Shown one piece after another: positions 19,343 to 29,961 of a stretch of DNA of 64,000 nucleotides. Source of the DNA: Acinetobacter larvae (GTDB lineage Bacteria > Pseudomonadota > Gammaproteobacteria > Pseudomonadales > Moraxellaceae). Numbering within the stretch: position 1 is the first letter of the stretch; each line of letters starts with the position of its first letter. The stretch spans positions 2,728,001-2,792,000 of the forward strand of contig NZ_CP016895.1 of the NCBI RefSeq assembly GCF_001704115.1, written 5' to 3'. Both the position numbers and the translations under genes were made by a program. The notes below the pieces were generated by a model. It was not told where the DNA came from and searched no databases. It was given only the letters and a program-made list of their open reading frames with translations.

Positions 19343-20416
19343 TTACTCCGCAAAACATGGTAGACCATGTGCAGACCATTCACGGCGCAATGGGTAATGT
19401 TTTCGTAAATCATCAAATGCAGCTGGCTCAATCTGCCCGTGACGCAAACATGCCCTAAGCTTTTGATCATCTTCACGTATTGCATAAATCTGCGTTAAGT
19501 GCTGCGCTAGAAAATCTTGTAAGCTTTCGTTTTGGTATAAGCTCTCGGCAGTAGTGAGTTGACTGCGAAATGTTTTATCTGTAGGTAAAGCAACACTACG
19601 ACAATATGCCTCATAAATCATTTGTGTACCACGCGCCTTGCCTTCTAAGCTATAACCGGCAATATGTGGCGTCGCCAAACTGAGTAAGGACAATAATTGC
19701 TGTGAAATTTTAGGTTCATGTTCAAAGACGTCAAGCACCACTGCACGCCCTGTTGCCATGATATTCTCAATCAAAGCTTGTTCTTCGACCACTGCGCCAC
19801 GTGCAGAATTAATCAGCATGCTATGGGCTGGCATCTGTGCCAACGCCTTTTGGTCAAATAAATGATAAGTCGGATGTTCGCCATCATGGGTTAACGGCAC
19901 ATGAATCGAAATGGCATCGCTTTGTGCCAATACATCTTGCCAAGAGACCTGTTGAGTTTGCGTACTTTGACAAAAGGGATCATAGGCAATAACTCGCCAT
20001 CCCAACCGTTCTGCCACACGCGCTAAACGGGTTCCCACATTGCCCAATCCAACAATGCCCAAACAAAACTGTTGACCACGGTATAATTGCTGCGGTTGCA
20101 CCGCTAAAATTGCAGCAATCACATACTCTGCAACCGCCTGAGCATTACAGCCCGCGGCATTTGCCCAAGTAATCTGTTGCTGTTCTAAGTAATCGATATC
20201 TAAATGATCTGTACCAATGGTCGCGCTCCCCACAAACTTAATTGCGCTACCTTGCAATAAAGCCTGATTTACTGCTGTGACAGAACGAACTAAAAGTAGT
20301 TCGGCATCCTTGAGCTGAGCCGCCTGAAGCTGACGTCCTGCATGTTGCTGTACTGTCCCCAAATCAGCAAAAAAATAATCGGTTAATGCTAAATTTTCAT
20401 CGGCAATAATGTTCAT
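19343..20416 (-). CDS. pdxB: erythronate-4-phosphate dehydrogenase
   Basis: 357 residues, D-2-hydroxyacid dehydrogenase family, second step of the DXP-independent (erythrose-4-phosphate) branch of pyridoxal phosphate synthesis. It begins MNIIADENLALTDYFF like E. coli PdxB. NAAGCNAQAVAEYV, the NAD loop GIVGLGNVGTRLA, INSARGAVVEE and LDVFEHEP follow, and a short PdxB-specific C-terminal domain ends the protein. The ATG at 20416 was preferred to upstream in-frame ATGs on family alignment. It is co-oriented and coupled with epmA. Confidence 0.94.
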   Translation of the reverse strand: MNIIADENLALTDYFFADLGTVQQHAGRQLQAAQLKDAELLLVRSVTAVNQALLQGSAIKFVGSATIGTDHLDIDYLEQQQITWANAAGCNAQAVAEYVIAAILAVQPQQLYRGQQFCLGIVGLGNVGTRLARVAERLGWRVIAYDPFCQSTQTQQVSWQDVLAQSDAISIHVPLTHDGEHPTYHLFDQKALAQMPAHSMLINSARGAVVEEQALIENIMATGRAVVLDVFEHEPKISQQLLSLLSLATPHIAGYSLEGKARGTQMIYEAYCRSVALPTDKTFRSQLTTAESLYQNESLQDFLAQHLTQIYAIREDDQKLRACLRHGQIEPAAFDDLRKHYPLRREWSAHGLPCFAE

Positions 20417-20510
20417 ACTCAGCCCCGTCATGCTAAAGGCATCATCATACGCTGCCCAGCTACGCCTGACCATGTTTCTAAGTTAGCTTTAGCGTTATTT
20501 TTGACTTAAA

Positions 20511-20554
20511 TAATCCATTAACAACTCATTAATAATCCATTAACAACTCATTAA
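20511..20554. repeat. 22-bp perfect tandem duplication
   Basis: Two identical adjacent 22-bp units (20511-20532 and 20533-20554), beginning TAATCCATTAAC and ending TCATTAA, with a third partial diverged copy after them. They lie between the divergent pdxB and argG starts, about 95 bp above the pdxB ATG. Effect on either promoter is unknown. Confidence 0.85.
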
Positions 20555-20607
20555 TAGCCCATTTTTTTCACCGCGGTAGATTTTTTTCTTTCTACAGGTG
20601 ATAAGCG

Positions 20608-20635
20608 CTAACAAAGCATAGAAAAGTGCTACAAT
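20608..20635 (+). promoter_or_regulatory. candidate argG promoter with extended -10
   Basis: TACAAT (20630-20635) is preceded by TG one base upstream, forming an extended -10. CTAACA (20608-20613) lies 16 nt upstream as a weak -35. It is 65 bp before the argG ATG. Confidence 0.5.
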
Positions 20636-20646
20636 GCTGCGCATAA

Positions 20647-22044
<1,398 letters not shown>

Positions 22045-22092
22045 GATTTTGCCCACAGAATAGATTGCCTGAGCAGTCTATTCAGGCAAAAC

Positions 22093-22131
22093 AAAAAAGC
22101 TGTTTGAGCACTGCCAAACAGCTTTTTTAAT
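22093..22131 (+). terminator. argG terminator
   Basis: AAAAAAGCTGTTTG (22093-22106) pairs with CAAACAGCTTTTTT (22115-22128), a 14-bp stem with an 8-nt loop and flanking A and T tracts, so it can work in both directions. A smaller hairpin TTGCCTGA/TCAGGCAA lies just before it (about 22065-22089). Confidence 0.95.
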
Positions 22132-22142
22132 TGCTTTACATT

Positions 22143-22195
22143 CGTCTGTTTTTAAAATCAGTCTGTTTTTTTAAATCAACCTATTTTTTAAGTCG
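22143..22195. repeat. degenerate 17-18 bp tandem array
   Basis: Three units on the pattern TCGTCTGTTTTTAAAA, TCAGTCTGTTTTTTTAAA, TCAACCTATTTTTTAAG, plus a partial fourth, lie between the argG terminator and the acetyltransferase end. No coding content. Confidence 0.65.
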
Positions 22196-22252
22196 ATTTG
22201 TTTGCAGCTATAGCGATTTTAGCTTTCATTTATACGACTTATACCACCAGAC

Positions 22253-22708
22253 TTAAAGCGGCATACGGTATTCAATCACACCCGGCTTTTCTGCTACCCA
22301 ATCATATAATCGTTGCGCTGTCTTATTGCTTTCCTGAGTATGCCAATATAATCGCGCACAATGTTGCTCTCTTGCCTGTTGTTGCACATACTCGATTAAG
22401 TGTTTACCCACCTGCTGACCACGTGCTTCGGGCGCAACAAATAAATCTTCCAAATAGCAAAAATCTTCGACAGCCCAGGTGGAAGCATGAAAGACATAAT
22501 GGACAAAGCCCAACACCTGCTCACCTTGACGTGCAACTGCACAATATACCGGGCTATGTTCATCAAAAAAGCGCTGCCAAGTCTGTGCCGTGATCTGTTG
22601 CGATAAATTAACTTTATAAAATTGTTGATACAGTTGCCAATAAGGCAACCAAGCAGAAAAGTCTTCGGCGGTCACAGGGGTGACCCGCAATTGGGTTGAA
22701 TGCGGCAT
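22253..22708 (-). CDS. GNAT-family N-acetyltransferase
   Basis: 151 residues with the GNAT fold. The acetyl-CoA pyrophosphate loop is EDLFVAPEARGQQVGKHLI (R/Q-x-x-G-x-G/A type), and the C-terminal strand-helix is LYWHTQESNKTAQRLYDW. The substrate is not identifiable. AAGGAG precedes the ATG. It is divergent from the MocR-type regulator at 22844 with a 135-bp shared promoter region, so the regulator may control it. Confidence 0.9.
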   Translation of the reverse strand: MPHSTQLRVTPVTAEDFSAWLPYWQLYQQFYKVNLSQQITAQTWQRFFDEHSPVYCAVARQGEQVLGFVHYVFHASTWAVEDFCYLEDLFVAPEARGQQVGKHLIEYVQQQAREQHCARLYWHTQESNKTAQRLYDWVAEKPGVIEYRMPL

Positions 22709-22843
22709 TGCATACTCCTTCGTTAGATGGGTTGAAGATCCATATCGGTCTTACAATGCAGCATAATCATTGAGGTGGTTGTATATAAGATACACTTCCT
22801 GTATTTTTTAGGGTACCAGTTTTATCTTTAGATTGAGGTGAAG

Positions 22844-24322
22844 ATGAAAGCCAATAAAGCACTCTTTGCCAATATCTTATTGCAAGATGGCAAAATCAAA
22901 CAGCAACTCTATCAAGCACTTAAGGACATGATCCTAACTGGTCAACTCGCCCCCAATACGCAGCTGCCTTCCAGTCGTGCCTTGGCGGAGATGATGGCTA
23001 TTTCACGTAACTCTGTATTGGCTGCGTTAGAACGCTTAATGGATGAGGGCTATTTGCTTACACGCGCAAGTTCAGGCACCTATGTCAGTGCGCATATTCC
23101 CGATGACCTCATTCACAGTCAGCAGAACAGTATTTCCCGCACCAGCACAATAGCTCATAGCACTCAGCTTAATCCCAATACCGCACAGCTCTTAGCACTA
23201 TGGCATAAAAACGTTCCTTTAAACTCGCAAGGGCAATTATTGAGTATCGGTGTGGGATGTACCGATATTTTTCCACATAAATTATGGGGACGTTTATTAG
23301 GACGCAGTTGGCGCCAGTTTTCACAAAATAGTAAACAAGCACAAGACCCTATGGGCTTACTCCAACTACGCCAAGCCTTGGCAGACTATGTACAAACCAC
23401 ACGTGGGGTACATTGTAGTGCAGCACAAATCATGATCGTCAATGGGACGCAACAAGCCATGAACATTGCTGCACAAGCGCTTTTACAAAGTGGCGATGCT
23501 GTCTGTTTAGATGAACCTGGTTATGACGGTGCCTTAGCTGCTTTTCAAGCAGTAGGAGCAACCGTTCACCCTATCCCCTGTCAAAGTGATGGTGTAGATA
23601 TTGCTTATGCCATCAAAAATCATCCCGAAGCCCGTTTAATCTTCACCGCACCATCTCACCAATTTCCTTTGGGAGGAACACTCAGCCTCAATAAACGTAT
23701 GCGCCTACTGGACTGGGCGGCACAACAACAGGCATGGATTTTTGAAGATGATTACAATAGCGAATTTCGCTATAAAGCACGCCCGATACAAGCACTACAA
23801 GGTTTAGATCAACAGCAACGGGTGATTTATGCAGGTAGTTTTTCCAAAATGATGTTTCCTGGCTTTCGCTTAGGTTTTTTAATTATCCCCACAGCCTTAA
23901 TAGAAACATTCCTTGTGACCAAATATTATACCAATACCAGTAGCGCATATTTAGAACAAGCCACGATGGCATATTTTATCGCAGAGGGACATTATGCGCG
24001 TCATGTGCGCCGCGTCCGTCAAGCTTGTTATCAACGCCAACAAACCATGATCCAAGCCATTACACAGTATTTACCAGATGATTTTATTGTTGAGCCAGCT
24101 GATGCTGGCATACACTTATTGTGTTGGTTACCTGATCGCATCGATTTAGCTGCTTTATTACTCCGATGCCAACAAGCCGGACTGGGTATTCAGCCGTTGT
24201 CCCGTTATTGTCAACTTAAAACACCACGGTCTGCCATATTACTCGGCTTTGCCGCACATTCACCTGAACAGATTATTGCAAGTATTCAGTGTTTGGCACG
24301 TTTAGTAGAAAAAGGATCATGA
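22844..24322 (+). CDS. MocR/PdxR-type regulator (GntR HTH fused to aminotransferase fold)
   Basis: 492 residues. The N-terminal GntR winged helix (about 15-80) has LYQALKDMILTGQL, LPSSRALAEMMAISRNSV and GYLLTRASSGTYV. The C-terminal fold-type I PLP domain (about 130-490) has EDDYNSEFRY and the Schiff-base Lys K335 in GSFSKMMFPGFRLG. Proteins of this group sense PLP or amino compounds and regulate neighbouring, often divergent, genes. ATG 22844 was chosen because GAGGTG immediately upstream is the ribosome binding site. The divergent GNAT gene is the likeliest target (inference). Confidence 0.92.
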   Translation: MKANKALFANILLQDGKIKQQLYQALKDMILTGQLAPNTQLPSSRALAEMMAISRNSVLAALERLMDEGYLLTRASSGTYVSAHIPDDLIHSQQNSISRTSTIAHSTQLNPNTAQLLALWHKNVPLNSQGQLLSIGVGCTDIFPHKLWGRLLGRSWRQFSQNSKQAQDPMGLLQLRQALADYVQTTRGVHCSAAQIMIVNGTQQAMNIAAQALLQSGDAVCLDEPGYDGALAAFQAVGATVHPIPCQSDGVDIAYAIKNHPEARLIFTAPSHQFPLGGTLSLNKRMRLLDWAAQQQAWIFEDDYNSEFRYKARPIQALQGLDQQQRVIYAGSFSKMMFPGFRLGFLIIPTALIETFLVTKYYTNTSSAYLEQATMAYFIAEGHYARHVRRVRQACYQRQQTMIQAITQYLPDDFIVEPADAGIHLLCWLPDRIDLAALLLRCQQAGLGIQPLSRYCQLKTPRSAILLGFAAHSPEQIIASIQCLARLVEKGS

Positions 24323-24346
24323 ACTCAGACGATTTTTTATAAGACA

Positions 24347-24772
24347 TTATTTTTGACTGCACTTCTGGCAAATCACATCAATTAAAGTAGAATAACTTTT
24401 GAGTTTGAGCCCAGCAGCCTCACAATATTGCACAATACACTGTTGTAATAATGCTTCATCCATATGCTGCATTTGGGCGCAGACATTGCAACGACATTTG
24501 ACCAAACCAATCGATTTATTCAGAGAAAAATAAGCATGATGTCCTGCAACCTTAAAACGCTGTACCAGCCCCTTATATTCAAGTGTTTTTAAAATAGAAT
24601 ATATAGCCGAGATATTCATTTTCTTTTGTTTATTTAACAGTTGTTGCTCAATTTCCCATGCAGCTAATTCTCCCGGTGCTTGATTTAATATATCCAAAAC
24701 CAACAACCGACTCAGCGTTACGCGTAGTTTGGCTTGCGCTAACATGTCCTCAATTTCGGCTAAATGATCCAT
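24347..24772 (-). CDS. Fur-family protein lacking the sensory metal ligands
   Basis: 141 residues with the Fur winged helix (LRVTLSRLLVLDIL, then ISAIYSILKTLEYKGLV) and dimerisation domain. Structural-zinc cysteines remain (C95/C98 and C135/C138). Aligned without gaps to remembered E. coli Fur, the HHHDH segment is replaced by IGLVK (89-92), and the C-terminal His residues become Tyr and Ile. It keeps the DNA-binding and structural sites but apparently not the iron-sensing site. Last gene downstream of the siderophore receptor and piuC, 43 bp after piuC, so probably iron-regulated itself. Exact role unknown. Confidence 0.85.
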   Translation of the reverse strand: MDHLAEIEDMLAQAKLRVTLSRLLVLDILNQAPGELAAWEIEQQLLNKQKKMNISAIYSILKTLEYKGLVQRFKVAGHHAYFSLNKSIGLVKCRCNVCAQMQHMDEALLQQCIVQYCEAAGLKLKSYSTLIDVICQKCSQK

Positions 24773-24815
24773 AAGTTCACGACCTTTTTTATCAAATTGA
24801 CGTATGTTGTATGCA

Positions 24816-25499
24816 TCACAATGTAGCCCATTTACGCATAAAATTATGATATAAACTGGTCAGTTTAATCACCTCGGCATGACGATCACCAAGTTGCGCT
24901 CTTAAATTTTGAATACTCTGATCCAGTTGAAATAACATATCTCTTTCTTCATTAGAACGGACCATACTTTGTACCCAGAAAAATGAAGCGGTACGCGTAC
25001 CGGCAGTCACCGGTGTCACTTCATGCAAACTGGTCGATGGGTATAAAATCATATCGCCTGCAGGTAATTTTACGTCGTGATAACCATAAGTATCTTCAAT
25101 AACTAACTCACCACCGACATAAGCATCGGGCTCGCTAAAAAATAACGTACAGGATAAATCTGTACGTAAGCGTGCATTACTGCCGCGCACACGACGAATG
25201 GCATTATCAACATGAAAACCAAAACTTTCATTGCCCTCATAACGATTAAACAAGGGCGGGATAATATCCAGTGGCAATGCCGCAGCAATAAATAAAGCGT
25301 TTTGTGCCAGAGCATCTAAAATAATTTTACTCAGCTGCGACGTCAGTGGGTCATCTTCAGATAACTGCTGATTTTGTTTGACTTGAGCCGATAAAGTCCC
25401 GGCTGTAACTTTTCCATTTATCCAATTGGCTTGAGCAAACTGTGCATTAAACCAAGCCACTTGCTCAGTACTTAATACATTGGGAATATGATGAATCAT
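24816..25499 (-). CDS. piuC: PKHD-type Fe(II)/2-oxoglutarate hydroxylase
   Basis: 227 residues of the PiuC/YbiX family. The iron facial triad is visible: FHVDNA (H and D) and the distal His in SLHEVTPVTAGTR, where the Arg binds 2-oxoglutarate. PLFNRYEGNESFGFHVD is the family core. PiuC genes regularly accompany catecholate siderophore receptors and are iron-repressed, but their substrate is not settled. AGAGGTT precedes the ATG. It lies 58 bp downstream of the receptor gene, same strand. Confidence 0.93.
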   Translation of the reverse strand: MIHHIPNVLSTEQVAWFNAQFAQANWINGKVTAGTLSAQVKQNQQLSEDDPLTSQLSKIILDALAQNALFIAAALPLDIIPPLFNRYEGNESFGFHVDNAIRRVRGSNARLRTDLSCTLFFSEPDAYVGGELVIEDTYGYHDVKLPAGDMILYPSTSLHEVTPVTAGTRTASFFWVQSMVRSNEERDMLFQLDQSIQNLRAQLGDRHAEVIKLTSLYHNFMRKWATL

Positions 25500-25557
25500 G
25501 GATTAACCTCTGAGGTAGAATAACACTAGGCTACTCTACCCTGATGATGTAAAGGCT

Positions 25558-27780
25558 TTAGAAACGATACGTACCTTTTAATGCAAAGGAACGACCCGGG
25601 GCAACTGTTGAGAAAATACCTAAATGCGAGGCATCATAAATTCGCTCATTGGTGATATTATTGATGTTCAGCTGTAAACCAAACTCAGGTAAGACCTGAT
25701 AGGCAGCAAATGCATCTAAACGAATATGTGCAGGCAAATAATATTCATTATTATCATCGGCAAAACGTTTGCCCACATAGGTTGCACCGCCCCCCACACG
25801 TAACTGATCCATGACTTGATAAGTACTCCATAGATTGGCACTATTTTTTGCGATGAATTTTAATTGATTGCCATTATTGGGATTGGCAATATAATTTGTG
25901 CCTTGTTTAACAAAACCACCATCAAGCAAGTTACTGTCTAAATAACTATAGCCTGCTGAAATATCCCATAGCGGTGTGATTTGTCCTGTTGCACTGAGTT
26001 CTATACCACGCACACGGTTTTCACCATCGACAGAAACTATTCCTTCAGCGTCGGTACTACGTGCATCGGTTTTTCGCGTTTCAAATAATGCAGCATTTAA
26101 GGCTAAACGATCATTCAGCACTTCCCACTTGCTACCAAGCTCAATACTTCTGGTTTTTTCTGCTTTAATATTATCCCCGAGACGGTTACCACTGGCGACC
26201 CCATCTGCACCACCAGCTTGACCTAGATTATCGCCACTTGGATTACTTGACGTGGCAAAATTGGCATAAAAACGACCTTGTGGTGCGATCTTATAAATAG
26301 CGCCAACTTGATAATTCCATAATTTCTCTGTCACAGTATCTTTAAAGTTGCTAGATTTATAATCGTCAAAACGTAAGCCTAAATTCACATCAAATAAGGG
26401 ATGCAAACTCACAGTATCAAATACATAAACGCCAGTATTGGTAATTTCACCTGCTTTCGTTTCAGGTCCATAGGCAATCGAAAAATCTGGATAATATTTT
26501 CGGGTCGGATGATAAAAATCATTGATTTCATTCCCCACACCAGAAACTTTCATATCCTTGGTGCCAATACGTTCCTTGCTATAATCCACACCCGTGATTA
26601 AATCATGCGCAATAGGACCAGTCTTAAACTTGGCTTGCAAGTTAAGTTGCCCACTATTGACATGGCTGGTGCGATAGGATGTTCGCGTTGCACTGGTATA
26701 TTGAAGATTTTCATCTTCAGTTTGGCAGCTCCCTGTACTGCTGGCATTACAGTTATCGAAACTAGGACGTGAGAAAAAATAATCCTGTGTAGTTTTTAAA
26801 TCCCGTGCCACTGCCCTTAATTTAAGATTTTCATTAAAATCATGTTCGAAGTTTAAATCAAAGCTTTCTGATTTATAATCACGAAAATCTATTTCTGGAC
26901 GTCCGAAGTTGGTTTCAAAGGCTTGGCTTTCGATTGGTTTTTTTCGATCAGGATTGGCGATATTTTTAAATGGCGTTCCCATATCTGGCGTATCATTAAA
27001 TTCCAAATAACTATAAGCAGCAGTTAATCTGGTCGGTGTATTTAAGCCAAAAGTAATCGATGGTGCAATACCCCAACGTTCAACTTCAACACCATCACGC
27101 CGCGCCACATCACCGCGATCCAACATCGCATTCAGGCGAATCGCCACATGATCATGCACAAGCACATTATTATCCGTAGTAAAACGATATTTAGACTGAC
27201 CTTTGCCGTCTGTCTGTAACTCAGAACTAACTTCAGATTCTGTCACCTGCTTGGGCTTCTTCGTAATAAGATTAATCGTCCCTCCCGTTGAGCCACGCCC
27301 TGAATATACCGACCCCGGACCTTTGGTGACTTCTACGGCTTCCAGATTAAACATTTCATGCGAGCCACGGGCATAATCACGCATCCCATCAATTAAAATA
27401 TCGGTACTGGCTTCATAGCCCCGAATAAATGGACGATCACCCATCGGTGTTCCACCTTCACCAGACCCTAATGTAATACCCGGCGTGGTACGAAGCACAT
27501 CCTGTAAAGAGGCTGCACCACGGTCATCAATTTGTGCTTTAGAAATCACATCAATGGTTCTGGTTGTATCCAATAATGGCTTGGTGATTTTCGCATTGCT
27601 GGAATTTTTAATATAATATGAGCTTTCTTCAGCTTTCAAATGAATCGTTTCAAGCTCTGCGACGCTATCCTGATTGGCCAAGGCCACGGTACTCAGTAAT
27701 GTTGTCGTTGCGGCAGACAATGCTGTTGCCACGACGTTTGAAGGTAGTCCCTTCTTTTTGCTAGAAATATATTTTTTCAT
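25558..27780 (-). CDS. TonB-dependent catecholate siderophore receptor (PiuA/Fiu-like)
   Basis: 740-residue outer-membrane receptor. Signal peptide MKKYISSKKKGLPSN...ALAN; TonB-box-like ETIHLKAE; plug domain with TRTIDVISKAQIDDRGA, LRTTPGITLGSGEGG, VEVTKGPGSVYSGRGSTGG and INLITKKPK. A 22-strand barrel ends in LKGTYRF with the terminal Phe expected for BAM assembly. It imports ferric siderophores and, in homologues, some siderophore-drug conjugates. ATG 27780 is preferred over an upstream in-frame ATG (27825), because a Fur box overlaps that longer reading. First gene of an apparent receptor-piuC-fur-like operon. Confidence 0.93.
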   Translation of the reverse strand: MKKYISSKKKGLPSNVVATALSAATTTLLSTVALANQDSVAELETIHLKAEESSYYIKNSSNAKITKPLLDTTRTIDVISKAQIDDRGAASLQDVLRTTPGITLGSGEGGTPMGDRPFIRGYEASTDILIDGMRDYARGSHEMFNLEAVEVTKGPGSVYSGRGSTGGTINLITKKPKQVTESEVSSELQTDGKGQSKYRFTTDNNVLVHDHVAIRLNAMLDRGDVARRDGVEVERWGIAPSITFGLNTPTRLTAAYSYLEFNDTPDMGTPFKNIANPDRKKPIESQAFETNFGRPEIDFRDYKSESFDLNFEHDFNENLKLRAVARDLKTTQDYFFSRPSFDNCNASSTGSCQTEDENLQYTSATRTSYRTSHVNSGQLNLQAKFKTGPIAHDLITGVDYSKERIGTKDMKVSGVGNEINDFYHPTRKYYPDFSIAYGPETKAGEITNTGVYVFDTVSLHPLFDVNLGLRFDDYKSSNFKDTVTEKLWNYQVGAIYKIAPQGRFYANFATSSNPSGDNLGQAGGADGVASGNRLGDNIKAEKTRSIELGSKWEVLNDRLALNAALFETRKTDARSTDAEGIVSVDGENRVRGIELSATGQITPLWDISAGYSYLDSNLLDGGFVKQGTNYIANPNNGNQLKFIAKNSANLWSTYQVMDQLRVGGGATYVGKRFADDNNEYYLPAHIRLDAFAAYQVLPEFGLQLNINNITNERIYDASHLGIFSTVAPGRSFALKGTYRF

Positions 27781-27803
27781 CTTCCCATCCAGAACCCGTA
27801 AAA

Positions 27804-27822
27804 TGTAATGAAAATCATTATT
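27804..27822. promoter_or_regulatory. Fur box upstream of the siderophore receptor
   Basis: The 19-bp site agrees at 15 of 19 positions with the consensus GATAATGATAATCATTATC; the core reads TAATGAAAATCATTAT. It lies 24 bp above the chosen receptor start, where Fur would block transcription in iron-replete cells. The remaining 200 bp to the response-regulator gene is very AT-rich. Confidence 0.85.
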
Positions 27823-28026
27823 CATTACGTATTGTTACATAGGGAATGTCAGATTTTTGTCAGTTATATTGTGCAACCAATAAATGCTTTAAACTCAAAA
27901 AAAATATTGAAAATTCAATAATTTTTATAAAATTTGAATTATTTTTTTGCTTGATTCAGCAGTTTTTTTTTGCTTTACTGATGACCATTTTTCCAGATCA
28001 ACATTCTCAATAACGGGTTAAATCTA

Positions 28027-28698
28027 ATGCGAATATTAATAATTGATGATCATCTCGATTTAATTACTAATATTTTTGCTTTTTTTGAAAAAAAACAATA
28101 TGTTTTAGATGCAGCACAAGATGCAATAATCGCATTACAACTTTGTAAAAATAATCATTACGACATGATTATTCTAGATTGGATGCTGCCTAAAATAACA
28201 GGTATTACTTTTTTAGAACAATTAAGAGCTTTAGGTATAAACACTCCCGTTATTATCTTAACAGCAAAAGCTACACTAGAAGATAAACTAAAAGGTTTTT
28301 CTTCAGGTGCAGATGATTATCTAACCAAACCATTTTCATTAGAGGAATTAGAAGCTCGAATAAATGCACTACATAATAGAGTAATAGGTAAAAATATTGT
28401 TTTGAATATCGCTGACCTACAATTTGATTTATCAAATAATGAAGTCAAGCGTCAACAAAAAATCATTCAACTTCGTGCCGGCGAGAAAAAAATACTTGCA
28501 TTGCTAATGCGCGAAAGCCCACATATTGTGAGTAAAGAACAGTTAGAGTTTGCACTCTGGCAAGATAATCCGCCAGATAAAGATCTGTTAAGAACCCATA
28601 TCTATGAATTAAGAAAGAAAATAGATTCTGACTTCCACATTAAACTCATTAAGACTTGCTATAAACAAGGTTATAAAATGACTGCGGATGAAAATTAA
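28027..28698 (+). CDS. OmpR-family response regulator
   Basis: 223 residues. The receiver domain has the acidic pair D7-D8, phospho-acceptor D51 (ILDWMLP) and K101 (LTKPFS). The C-terminal winged helix ends LRTHIYELRKKIDS...KTCYKQGYKM. It is divergent from the siderophore receptor and 6 bp upstream of its kinase gene. Codon use is more AT-rich than in neighbouring housekeeping genes. By position it might regulate iron uptake, as PirRS does in Pseudomonas, but that is inference. Confidence 0.92.
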   Translation: MRILIIDDHLDLITNIFAFFEKKQYVLDAAQDAIIALQLCKNNHYDMIILDWMLPKITGITFLEQLRALGINTPVIILTAKATLEDKLKGFSSGADDYLTKPFSLEELEARINALHNRVIGKNIVLNIADLQFDLSNNEVKRQQKIIQLRAGEKKILALLMRESPHIVSKEQLEFALWQDNPPDKDLLRTHIYELRKKIDSDFHIKLIKTCYKQGYKMTADEN

Positions 28699-28704
28699 TT
28701 TATT

Positions 28705-29961
28705 ATGACCAAGTTACCGAATCTTAGAAAACGAATTGTACTCACTTTAACAATCTATACCGTACTTCTAACCTTAGCCGTTGGTATTAATGGTTTTTTG
28801 GTCAATGAAAATATTGAGGAATTGGTTTGGAAAACAGTTTTAAACTTAGACTTTGAAAAAATGATTGAAGCAGAGAAAAAATCTAATAGCGCTAATAACT
28901 CTGAAAACATACTATTTTTCAATGAAGCAGAAGGTGACCGAATACCAGCAGAATTTAATCAGCTTGATATTGGAATACATGATGAAATTGAACTCAATAA
29001 CAAGATTTATGTACTCAAAGTTACTCAAGATGAAAATCATAAGAAAATAATAGCATTAGACATTACTGAAATTGAAAAACATGAATTTAAAATGGTGATG
29101 TCAACATTATTATTAACCTTGATCGCCATACTCATTATTATGCTCATCACCTATAAACAGTTAGATAAGTTCATTGATCCTTTACTAAAATTAGCAGATC
29201 AACTTCTTCATAGCTCTCCTGAACGGAATAATTTACCACTCCATTCATTGCAAGGAGAGTTTTATGAGTCTGCATTATTATCCAATGCACTGAACGACTA
29301 TTTAGAGAAATCAGCTCACTATATCAAAAATGAAAAGGTATTTTTTGAAACCGCAAGCCATGAGTTGCGCACACCGATTTCAGCACTCTCTGGTGCTATT
29401 GAAGTGGTATTGCAACATCCCGAGACCAATCCTGAAATTGTCACCCATTTAAAACGTGCAGCACGAATCACCAATGAGATGGAAGAACTCGTCTCTATGC
29501 TGCTATTTTTAAGTCGTGATCAACAACGCTTAGCGAACTATATAGAGCCAATTGATCTATATACAGAAATACCGCTTATCATTGAACGTCATGACTATCT
29601 ATGTCAAAGCAAGCAACTTAAAATTGAAAATCAGCTTCATCAGCCATTTCTCATCACAGCACCTTTACAGTTACTGCGCGTTACCATTTCCAACCTACTG
29701 CGTAATGCCATAGAAAATAGTGATAAAGGTAAAATTCGTATTTTTGTTGATGCTCATCATCTTATGATTGAAGATCCTGGTCATGGGATGACGGCCGAAG
29801 AAATTAGCGCACTTTATACTGAACGCGCACGGCAGGGTGAAAACCATCGAGGTGGAATTGGTTTAGCGTTAACACTTAAAATCTGTGAGCATTATGGTTG
29901 GACCTTGCTATTTGAATCCATCAAACATCAAGGTACCAAAGCAATTTTAAAACTCAAATAA
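28705..29961 (+). CDS. sensor histidine kinase
   Basis: 418 residues: TM1 at about 11-31, a periplasmic sensor of about 95 residues rich in Asn and Glu, and TM2 at about 129-148. A linker and the phospho-acceptor H219 in ASHELRTPISAL follow, then ATPase boxes NLLRNAIENS (N), EDPGHGM (G1) and GGIGLALTL (G2). All catalytic motifs are intact. Pairs with the response regulator 6 bp upstream. The signal is unknown; the acidic, Asn-rich loop could bind a cation. AT-rich like its partner. Confidence 0.92.
   Translation: MTKLPNLRKRIVLTLTIYTVLLTLAVGINGFLVNENIEELVWKTVLNLDFEKMIEAEKKSNSANNSENILFFNEAEGDRIPAEFNQLDIGIHDEIELNNKIYVLKVTQDENHKKIIALDITEIEKHEFKMVMSTLLLTLIAILIIMLITYKQLDKFIDPLLKLADQLLHSSPERNNLPLHSLQGEFYESALLSNALNDYLEKSAHYIKNEKVFFETASHELRTPISALSGAIEVVLQHPETNPEIVTHLKRAARITNEMEELVSMLLFLSRDQQRLANYIEPIDLYTEIPLIIERHDYLCQSKQLKIENQLHQPFLITAPLQLLRVTISNLLRNAIENSDKGKIRIFVDAHHLMIEDPGHGMTAEEISALYTERARQGENHRGGIGLALTLKICEHYGWTLLFESIKHQGTKAILKLK

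Noticed and set aside
27781-27825. Longer start (ATG 27825) for the siderophore receptor
   Set aside because: The Fur box at 27804-27822 would fall inside the coding region and the signal peptide would be displaced; ATG 27780 fits better.
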